DNA of 64,000 nucleotides, taken from contig WFMF01000252.1 in the NCBI GenBank assembly GCA_011033025.1, forward strand, positions 62,001 to 126,000, given 5' to 3'. Below the pieces are notes generated by a model that saw nothing but the letters and a program-made list of their open reading frames with translations, did not search any database and was not told where the DNA came from. The number at the start of each line of letters is the position of its first letter. Within the stretch, counting starts at the first letter, position 1. Position numbers and translations under genes: made by a program. Below, piece after piece: positions 1 to 8,900 of the stretch. This DNA is from Beroe forskalii (taxonomy: Eukaryota > Ctenophora > Nuda > Beroida > Beroidae).

Positions 1-381
1 TTCAGCAGCAGGTTCATCTGCGGAGATAGAGTACTTTTAGTTTGATTTTAATGTGCGCACTGGTCGGTAGGCCAGCTTTTATTAACAGGTAGAATGTGTT
101 TCAAGTTCCAATAAATCCCATGTATACGACGCGTTTCTCTACAAAAATAGAACTTGACACACTTTTTGATGAAAGAATATCATAATTGTTGACGCAAACA
201 CCCATCAGTAATAATTCATGATGATCAACTGATGATCAAATTTAGATTTATGAAGGAGCAATTTACAATCACGTGGAGTAGACTTTCACTGTCAGCAAGT
301 TCATTTTCATTACGTTTCCTATTCAGTCTGCAGCACTTTCCAGCTGATAGCAACGAAATCTATCTCATTTTGAAATTTGAC
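1..381. other. Noncoding flank upstream of the first coiled-coil paralogue
   Basis: No supportable gene is seen here. The last 25 bases before the ATG at 382 (a TTTTGAAAT stretch followed shortly by ATGGG) resemble the bases just before the ATG of the intact paralogue at 2735. This suggests the 5' untranslated region was copied along with the coding part. Confidence 0.4.
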
Positions 382-664
382 ATGGGATGCACACAAAGTC
401 AAAAGTGAAGAAACACATCATACAAGCACTGGCAGAATTGTCAATAAGGTCAACAGCATGGCAGAAAAGCTCCAGAAGGACAACTCGGACCTAAGGGTCG
501 AGGCGTGGACCCTGAGGGACGAGAATTTCCTTCTCAAAAAGGAGAACGCACGACTCCGGAAGGCAGCTAGGGAGGCCTTCCTGCGAGAGGGGGTAGAAGA
601 AGTTCTGAAAAGAACACAGAGCTGGAAATATCAGATAAGCCAAACGATAGGGAATAGCAGTTGA
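382..664 (+). pseudogene. Coiled-coil MGCTQSQ paralogue 1 (frame broken after the N-terminus)
   Basis: The ATG at 382 opens MGCTQSQK and then meets UGA. One base further on, in the +1 frame, the reading continues without interruption to the stop at 664. It gives a charged heptad-rich segment (KDNSDLRVEAW, KENARLRKA) clearly homologous to exon 2 of the intact gene at 4213-4448. The MGCTQSQ start, with Gly2 and Cys3, is the classic arrangement for N-myristoylation plus palmitoylation; membrane anchoring is inferred. The 1.4-kb intron that separates these parts in the intact gene is absent. It could be a retrocopy with a frameshift, or part of a gene with unrecognised splicing. The protein would be about 94 residues. 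Its function is unknown. Confidence 0.5.
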
Positions 665-692
665 AAGGCTAGAGAAAGAAATTCTCTAAACC

Positions 693-1170
693 ATGGGTTG
701 CACACAGAGTCAAGAATGAGGTGGAGACACTTCTCTCCAAATTAAAGAGAGAAAATTCCGATTTACGAGTGGAGGCTTGGCACCTCCGCTGTGAGAACCA
801 GAGCCTCTGCGAAGAGAACACGAGGCTGAAGAAGGCAGCAAAGGTAACGCTGTTGAAGGAGAGAGTAGAAGAAGTTATCGAGGACAACATAAAGTTGGTC
901 CAGGCGATAGATGCCATGTTTATCCAGCAGAATGGAGAAAGAGCGATTGGAGAGGGGGTAGTAGGTGAAAGAACAGAAGAATGGGTAGGAAAAGAAGGAA
1001 AAGAGCCGAGATACGAACACCCGGCACAGGAAAAACCTCAGGAATCCAGTGGTCGTACGAGCAAATTACTACGGTACGACAGCGGCAGTCCTACGCAAGT
1101 CCTGCAACAGTACTCCGGTGGAACACCAAATAACAAAAATTATCTTGTCCAAGATAAAAATCCATCATGA
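693..1170 (+). CDS. Coiled-coil MGCTQSQ paralogue 2
   Basis: The ATG at 693 gives MGCTQSQE followed by UGA. The +1 frame continues (EVETLLSKLK, then ENSDLRVEAWHLRCENQS) to the stop at 1168-1170. Residues up to about 70 match the coiled-coil exon of the intact gene. The C-terminal part (QQNGERA, EEWVGKEGKE, GGTPNNKNYLVQD) is shared with 17034-17300 rather than with the intact gene, so these two copies carry a different C-terminal exon. The two copies differ by in-frame length changes (12 bases in the GKEGKE region), which argues that this part has been under coding constraint. Exon and intron boundaries seem to be lost (an acceptor-like TTTATCCAGCAG lies in the open frame), as in a processed copy. 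Function unknown; lipid-anchored coiled-coil scaffold is an inference. Confidence 0.5.
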
Positions 1171-1424
1171 TGATTGCATCAAATTGACATTTCACTCACT
1201 TCACACGCTGCATAACGATGGAATGGGTTCACCAGACTGCCTCAAATATTGCCTCATCTCCTTCAAAGCACACCGTCAGGGACAAGTCAACCGCCAGACC
1301 TCAGTGATAAGATACACTATACCAGGAACAGAAAGAGAATTATAGATTGGACACCAAATTGGGTGGCTCTCAGATGGATCAGCGGAAGATGGATTAAATG
1401 GATTTGTAATGTAAATAATGTGAA

Positions 1425-1600
1425 ACTTAAAGAAGAAAGCAGAAAAAAATCCAAGGAAAAATATTTTGAACCGGGAATCCTTGTTTTATTTGTTCAGTTG
1501 CTGGGGGATGTCGAAGAGAATTTGAAAATGAATTATTCTACAGAGAATCTTAATGGGGACAATTACAAAATAAGGCAACCTCTACTGCATCAGACAAGTT
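1425..1600. repeat. Copy 1 of a convergent-gene tail repeat
   Basis: This stretch (GAAACTTAAAGAAGAAAGC through GGGAATCCTTGTTTTATTTG to the CTCTACTGCAT region) recurs at about 5595-5850 and 17515-17765. In each case it follows a coiled-coil family member. In the other two copies it is immediately followed by the 3' end of a minus-strand MAM/LDLa block. TTTATT inside it is AATAAA on the minus strand, so it probably represents the shared 3' untranslated tail of two convergent genes, duplicated together with them. Confidence 0.6.
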
Positions 1601-2734
1601 AACCATCAGGAGAAATACACGAAACAGGAAGAGGAAAAGTGATCATGAGCTAGAAAGGAATAATCATCAGAAAGTCGATGTGAATTTGAAAAATTCGTGT
1701 TTTTAATTACAAAATCTGTTCATTGTTTTTAAGGTCTAAAGTCTTTCTTGATTATATCGTAGCTTATAGTATTTGTTATTGACCCTCTGTTTCTAATCAA
1801 CTTATCTGATCCTATTTATTGACTATGAAAATATTCTTTAAATTCTATAGAAGTACTGTAATAAATGGTAAAACGGCTATTATTTTGTTCTGGGAATACT
1901 TGGGAAACTTAATAAAGTAATATACAATGTAAGCCATTATAAGGTATTGTTCTGTGCAATTTCACTATTGGTTCGAGGGAAGGTACGGAATTGTTTCCGC
2001 ATTCAGATTTAGAAGTTTTCTCATAATAATTAATTGGGAAGTGTCTGATGAAGTATTGTCAAAAATAGAGGGTCCAAGCTATTTAGAAAATAAAGCCCCA
2101 CAGAATAAGTATCTAATGGATAATCCTTTCGCTGCAAAGAAAAAGTTCATAAATTTATATTCGACAGGGCTTTATACTGGATAGTAAAAAAGTAAATAAT
2201 TTGGACGTTATTAATTGAGATAAGTTGATTTTTCGTAAAACTAAAGGAGATGATTATTTTAGATGATTATTGTCATTATATATTTGATTTGATTTGATTT
2301 GAAGACCTTATTCAACAAAATACCCATTGCTTTCAGAAATTCCAATGTTCAATGTTCATAAAATTATGAAATTTTCTTTGCAAAATCACTGGGTTCATGA
2401 AATGAGCACCAAAGCATAGGATGAAGAATGAAGATCGACTATTCGCTTATTGCTAATTCACTCCCTGAGCGATCGATCCTCAAGCAAAATTAAACGTCCA
2501 GAATTTGTTATTGAAACATTCTTTACATGCAATGTGGCAAGCGCTTGTAATCTTCGATCAAGCGCGCGCGTCGCGCACGTGCAATATTGGATCACCATGG
2601 CGACATACTCTAGGTGAATTTGCGCGCGTATACGACATCTGGCTTTAGTTGGTATCTTAATCAATTTTCATTTGCAGCTATTCAAAAAGTTTCAATCAAT
2701 TTCATAAACTCATTTACAATTTTGAAATATTGTA
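1601..2734. promoter_or_regulatory. Intergenic region; candidate promoter of the intact coiled-coil gene at 2555-2640
   Basis: No gene is seen between 1601 and 2734. The stretch is AT-rich except for a compact CpG cluster at about 2555-2640. That cluster holds alternating GCGCGC, a CACGTG E-box and an ATTGG (reverse CCAAT) within 100-180 bases of the ATG at 2735. This is a plausible proximal promoter for the downstream plus-strand gene, but nothing in the sequence proves it. Confidence 0.35.
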
Positions 2735-5090
2735 ATGGGTTGTACTCAAAGCCAGACGACATCAGGCCCAGCTACCCAACGTAAGTACTGAAGTATTCAT
2801 GACATTGCAGGTCAATTAATCTAAACTTTTGTTTTAGTGGAGCAGCATTTGCGTTAAAACAGGATTAAACAGGATTAAACATAAATAGTCCACAAGGGCA
2901 CTAACACCCCTGTCTGGACAATAGTACAATATCAATCGTTCTGATCAAATTCATATGTATAGTACATTTAAAAAAAATCATATCTCGAAATCCGAAAATC
3001 CAAAACGTGTGTCGTGTAAACTGGATAAAAAAAAGTATAAAGAAGGTCCCAACTTACCAGCGTAAACTTGCACCAAATCGAACAAGCGTACAAAATCTCT
3101 AACGAATGGAAGAGTTCACAAAATGTGCCTAAATTTGAAATATAGAGTAAAGTTCATCTCCCGCCCATCTTACTTACTGAAATACGTTTTTTTTAAAAAA
3201 AGAAAAGCTTGTGGCAGCCAAGACTAAAAAACTGAGTTTAAGTTTCAGTTCCAGTGGATGAAATGATTTTCACAAGTTTAAATTTCCATTACCCAATCAA
3301 GAAAAATTTACACCAAAAATATTTACACAAAGATATTATTTACACAAACTTATAGGTAGAAATCTCCATAATAATACATCTGATCACATCACTTTGACAT
3401 CTGTGAGAGCAAGGTTTTTTCAACTCTGACGCAGTCCATCACTTCTTTCCTTTTTATTTGATCCTTTCCTTGGACTTCTTCTCAGGGAACCTCTTGTTGA
3501 AGACCTTCCTGAGGAATCTTCCTAGTTCTGCAGTGTGTTTGAATGCAGCTGCCACGTCGCTGAACAGCTGTGATTTGAGGTCTTCACTAAGACTACTCCG
3601 GAGGCAGTGGAATGCAGGACATGTCCGGAGGATGTGCAGTTCATCCTCGATAATTGGGTCAAAGTATGGAAGCTCACTGAGGAGTTCTGCGGTGTTAATG
3701 TCTGTACATGATGGGCAAAGGATAAAATATACTCTAGGGTAGTAGGCCAGTAGGGTCCTGACATAACGGTCGACTGAAAAATATCGTGGTATCATAATTG
3801 ACAATTTTAAAAGAATCATTCCTTGTGTTCATCGGGAAATATGAACAGGAGTGATGGTAAATTCATTTGTATCGTTCATTTTACGGAGACAGAGATTATC
3901 ATTTCTACGAATTTAATATTATCAATTGAGTGTTGATACTACAAATAGGAACTGGTTGAATCAAGCCGAAACAAGCGGAACGAAGCGAAACCGCCCCGAA
4001 CCACCCCAAAACCTCCCCAAATCAAGCCGAAACATCTGAAAATCTGATACAAGCCGAAACAAACGAAACAAGCGAATCAATCCGAATCAACCCAAATAAT
4101 CCCACGCTCAAACCCTAAACCGGGTTGATTCGCTTGTTTCGGGTTGTTTCGCTTGTTTCGGGTTAATTTGGTCCTGCATGTAGTATCGATGGATAATTGA
4201 GTATCTTATCAGGGGAGGGCATAAAAAAAGGGATCGTGAAGAAGGTGGAGACCCTTCTCTCCAAGTTGAAGAAGGAAAATTCTGACTTACGCGTGGAGGC
4301 TTGGCACCTCCGCTGTGAGAACCAGAGCCTCCGTGAAGAGAACACGAGGCTGAAGAAGGCAGCAAAGGAGACCTTCGTGAAGGAGAGAGTTGAGGAAGTT
4401 GTAGAGGACAACATTAAGTTGGTCCAGGCAATAGATGCCATGTCAAAGGTAATTTTTGGTATCATAATCAAACAGAATGATAATGAAAAAGTTTTTGGTG
4501 GATGAAACTTCTACGAGTTATTTTGATTATTAATTCTAAATGAATCCAGGAAATGTCTGAAGTACAAAAAAGATTAAAGGAGACACAGTTGGAAGTGAAG
4601 ATACTTCAGAACCAAAAAGCACAGCTCACCAAAGAATCACAAAAAGCGGTTGCACGGAAGCCCTTAGTGATGAGCAATAGAACACTTCGGTCTGAGCTGG
4701 ATCTGGCAAGGAAGAAGATCAAAACTTTAGAGGTATTTGAAATTTTGGCACAAATTGCACACAATGCCTTACTTAATAATTCATTTTCCCAAAAGAATTT
4801 TGATCAAATATGGGCATAAACAAAACCCGCCCTGCACCCGTTATTCACAAATAATCTGCGTTATAACATAGCCCATGACTTGGAAGATTCTGCAGGAAAA
4901 GGCCCCGAACAGCAATGAACGTGTTGTAGTCCGAGAAAAAGTTCGACCATTGAGCTGCGAGGCACGGCGCTCAGTGTCCACTGCATATTATGACCCGGAC
5001 AAGCCCTCTCCAAACACACCGCCAAACAGCAACTCGTTATTCAACCGGAGCTATGAGCGAGGAGAATATGGAGTATGTGGCTATCGCTGA
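2735..5090 (+). CDS. Coiled-coil protein with an MGCTQSQ lipid-anchor N-terminus, four exons, intact
   Basis: Exons are 2735-2780, 4213-4448, 4550-4732 and 4896-5090. All have GT donors and AG acceptors, and phases match (1, 0, 0), giving 219 codons and a stop. Exon 1 encodes MGCTQSQ, with Gly2/Cys3 suited to myristoylation and palmitoylation. Exons 2 and 3 are almost entirely charged heptads (VETLLSKLKKENSD, EVQKRLKETQLEVK), predicting a long parallel coiled coil. Exon 4 is a Ser/Pro/Asn-rich tail (PSPNTPPNSNSLFN). A membrane-tethered coiled-coil adaptor is my inference; I do not recognise the family. Intron 1 (2781-4212) carries a retrotransposon scrap and a fold-back repeat. It is the only full-length member of a local family of at least four copies. 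Confidence 0.75.
3454..3819 (-). mobile_element. 3' fragment of a non-LTR retrotransposon reverse transcriptase (C-terminal zinc-knuckle region)
   Basis: A 121-codon minus-strand frame shows the pattern typical of the far C-terminus of non-LTR reverse transcriptases. It has CPSC, then an ED-x-x-H-x-L-x-x-CPAF motif about 25 residues later, then a basic end (RFLRKVFNKRF, KKSKER). No polymerase domain is present, as expected for a 5'-truncated insertion. It lies antisense in intron 1 of the coiled-coil gene. Family assignment is by motif only. Confidence 0.5.
3955..4165. repeat. Simple fold-back repeat of GAAACAAGCG-type units
   Basis: The left part is a run of short degenerate units (AAGCCGAAACAAGCGGAACG and relatives). 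From about 4118 the reverse complement appears (TTGATTCGCTTGTTTCGGG and GTTGTTTCGCTTGTTTCGGG). The arms around 4055-4095 and 4118-4165 can form a hairpin. It ends about 50 bases before the acceptor of exon 2 of the coiled-coil gene. Confidence 0.6.
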
Positions 5091-5594
5091 TCCCTACTGA
5101 ACCCTCCAAAATGTATGTATGTAAATATCAATGACGTGATAAGTCGATGGTAATCAGCCTGTATGAATTTAGAAACATAGGAAAACCTCAAAAGCTTTGC
5201 AATTGCAACTTAGATTGTTCCTTAAGATATGACTATTCTTGAATCTTCGAAGGATCCCCTATTACCTATACCATCAGGTTGAAACAGCTAACGTCAAGAA
5301 AGAACAATCTCCGAGCACGAAAGATGGGGATAAGAATGACCGTAAAAAGAGGAAGAGTGGTGACAGTGATACGGCAGACTGGTGGCAGTGATAGGCTGAC
5401 TGGTGGCTGTGATACAGCAGATTGGTGCGATTGATACGGCAGATTCGTGTCAGTGTAAAAAGCAAGAGGAAGTGAAAGCGTGAATCCACTACATTCGCTA
5501 CAAGTGGAAATAACAATCTAGCATTCCTACTTCCCTTAGTATCGTGGAAAATCATTTGAGAATATTTCTAGTTATTGTAATGTATTTGTTATTA
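5091..5594. other. 3' flank of the coiled-coil gene, no gene seen
   Basis: This holds the presumed 3' untranslated region of the plus-strand gene. A short degenerate tandem repeat lies at about 5363-5455 (GTGATACGGCAGACTGGTGG-type units). I see no exon on either strand with usable splice sites. Confidence 0.4.
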
Positions 5595-5850
5595 TGTATA
5601 TTTTGTAAAACATAAAGAAAAAGCAGAAAAAATTGAAAAATACAGAAAATACAAAAAAAATACAAAACCCTTTTGACTACTTTGACCCGGGAACCTATGT
5701 TTTATTTGTTGGGGCAGCTGGCTGATGTCAATTTGAATTTGAACTTGAATTTGAAAATTGAAAAAATATCATTCTACAGAGAAACTAAATAAATGGGAAC
5801 AAAATAAAGTAATCTCTACTGCACCAAGCTGGTTTTATACACAATCAAGC
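5595..5850. repeat. Copy 2 of the convergent-gene tail repeat, start of duplication unit A
   Basis: This is homologous to 1425-1600 and 17515-17765, including the TTTTGACCCGGGAA and GTTTTATTTGTT blocks. On the minus strand the latter contains AATAAA, suitably placed as a polyadenylation signal for the MAM block whose last recognised exon ends at 5955. It marks the proximal boundary of the large duplicated segment. Confidence 0.6.
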
Positions 5851-5954
5851 AAGATGAGCGGGCTAAAATTTACGGGTATAAATAAGAGAGATACCTATAC
5901 GGGATAAAACTTGAGATTAGCAGTATCTGACTTAACCAAACATCATGTACTCAC

Positions 5955-8900
5955 GGTGAGGGAGCCCTGGTAGTTCTGATACTTGAAGGTCATCTTGCAG
6001 GCTGCGTTGGTGTAGTGCAGCATTGGAGACTCCAGGATGGCATTTCCACTGGTGTAGTAGTAGTACCCAGTAGACCGCACCTGATCAAGAAGGTAGGATT
6101 AAGAAGGGTGGATCAAGGAGGGTGGATCAGTGAGGGTGGATCAAGAAGGGTGGATCAAGAAGGGTGGATCAAGGAGGGTGGATCAGTGAGGGTGGATCAA
6201 TACATCGGGGGTGGCTGGTGGAAATTCCCACGGTCTGTGGATTGAAAAATCCATCCACCGTGGATGGATTGTTGGATCTATACACCGAGGGCGTCTGGTG
6301 GATCTTCCCACGGTCTGTGGATTGAAAAATCCATCCACGGTGCGTGGATTGATCGTGTGATTTAGAGCTAAATATCATTGTTGTAACATTGTTATCGTGT
6401 CAGTGTGTACCTGCATGAAGTCTTCATCTTCTCTGTTCCACTTAAGGTTCTCCAGAGACACGTCAGTCCAACCACACATACCGTATGTGCCAAAGTCACA
6501 TTGTGCTGGGAGGGGTGTTGAGTGTTGGAGGCAGATGTTGTACTAAATCATTTCACAAACTCTAAACTTTAAACAAGAAAATTGGTTTACTTCATCAACA
6601 ACTTGTCCAGTGTCTGAATCCATTAATAAGTTTTAAATGAGAAACAAACCAACAGACGTTACACAAAACGCCCCCAACCCCAGTAATCGCCTACCCACTA
6701 CTCACCACAATGGTTCTCATCCGTCCCGGCTGGACAGTCGTTGTAGAAGTTACAGTTGAGGAAGGCAGGGATACACTTGGGATCCCTACAGCTGTGTTGC
6801 TGGTCAGTGCACAGAGGCTTCACCTGACATGCTTCACCCCAGTAAAGGTCGTCAATAGCCACATCGCCCTTGTAACCTGCCTTAGCTTTACCTGAGATCT
6901 CAACCTGGCCAGGGAGGGAGTATAAGGGCTGAGAATATAGCAAGGGAAATGTAAAAAGCGGGTATAGGGGGAAAATAGTAGATCCTATAAACTTGAATCA
7001 TCAATTTATCTTAGGTTGAAAGAGGAGTAGAGTATGCCTTTGGCAACATAGAGGTGATCATGGGACCACGACCCTGAAAGAAGACCTCAGTAAATACCAG
7101 AGCTTCTACTCTTGGTAAGCAAAGGAATCTAAGTTATCTAACCCTGAACAGACTGCGTTGTCCAATCTTCACTGTTGCTTGATCCCATAGGCTCACTGTT
7201 GCATTGTCGCCATTAACTGACCAGAGCGTCTTGCTGTTCTTCTTGCCGACAGTCCTGATGGCAACGGACAGCCCGCCGACATTTTGTCCTGGAATGGAGG
7301 AGGCTTAACAGTTAAAAGAGGGAATAGCTAGTTTAATGATAAAGGGGGCTGATTCATAGGAGGAAAGTTATAATGATACCCTAGAAACATGGCGTCTCTA
7401 AGAGCATTTCTACATTGTAAATTTCTAAATGAGTGTTTTGAATTTATTTTATAGAACACGAGTCACAACTATTCACCGTTTAAGTGGTAGTAGAAGGTGA
7501 GCATACAGTCCTTTGATTGAGTTGTCACCCAAGGACTCTCCAGCGTTGCTGTTTGGTACTTCTTGTTGTTCTGTGAATCCAGGTACATGTAGTGTCCTGC
7601 ATGGGATCAAGGGTTAGCAAAATACTTGCTGCAGTCGAAAAAACGGTCATAAATACGAGAAAAAATTGCAGGTTGATGAACAAAATATCATTCCTTGAAC
7701 CGTGGTTAAATCTCGGAACCTGCAAGTCCTTTAACTCACCGAGGTCAGATTCAGTGCTGTGGTCGGTGTCAGGTCTTGACACAAACGCTGACCCAGCGCC
7801 CTGCATGAGCCTCCAATCCAGCTTGTCAGTGTTATACTCCTGTCCGTAGTCACAGTTTCCAAACTCAAAGTCGCAATCCAGGGCCCCGTGGAGCCCGGAT
7901 CCCGCGCAGTTGAGGAACTCTATGTCGTCAATAGCGATGTCTCCATCGTAGCTGACACCCACGTATCCCACGAAGTGAACTCGGAACTGCTGTCGCGCTC
8001 CGATGGTTACTTCTGCCTGTCTCCACGTGTCGTTTTGGTCTCCTGCAAGAGAGGTAGGGGTCATACGAGCGGGATCACTGCGGAAAACCGGCGGCAGTCC
8101 GCCGGCCGCCGCGCGGCGGTGCGGCGGCAGCCCTCCGACAGGACCCGCGGCAGACCCACGGTAAGACTAGAGGCATCCCCCGACAGAAACTCGTATAGTC
8201 CCCGGCAGCCGTAGAACTGCCGGGGTGCTGCTTGGGAACTGCCGGGAGATGGCCGGGGGAGTCCTGGCTATCCCAGACAGAGCCATAACAGTCCTCCGAT
8301 AGTCCGTGGAGTACCGGAGTACGGCCAGGCTGAAGCCTTCGGACAGCCGAGGAATCCCACGGCTAAACCAGCGTCAGTATCCAGGCGGCCTAGCGACAGT
8401 CCCCCAGCAGTTCTACGAAACTGCTGGGAGACAGGAAGAAAGACCGCCAGGGTACTCCGGGAGACGACCACAAGGAACGGCCGGGGGACGGCAACCAGAC
8501 CGCCGAGTGACGGCCGGGGGACCCCGCCGCTCGGCCACAGTAGATGGGCGCTCGTATGACACTGTAGGACTGGTTAGGACACCTTATATGCCATGTTACC
8601 CAGAACTAAGTTCTGGCACAGCCAGTGTGCTCCTAGTCCTACCTTGCATGGACCAGATGGCGTCATATCCACTCCTCCACAACATGTCTGAATCGTGGGT
8701 GATTCCCAGTTCCAACTTGTCCACACTGGCTCCGTACATGTGGTACCAGAACCTCATGGTGCAGCTTGGGCTGGAGCCGTGGAAGTAGGGGCTGTTCAGG
8801 ATGGCTTTGGTGCCGGGTTGGGTGTAAGAGGCTTCCATGTACAAGTAGCCGCCCGTGCTGTTCCCGTAGGTGTGATCGATTGTAGGACCAGTGCCAGTGG

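Noticed and set aside
7888..8214. Plus-strand open frame of 108 codons
   Set aside because: It is the antisense shadow of MAM exon 7740-8042 running into the GC-rich element.
8306..8788. Plus-strand open frame of 160 codons (and the 137-149 codon frames in the copy B element)
   Set aside because: It spans the GC-rich intronic element and an antisense MAM exon. The frames differ between the two copies and show no domain.
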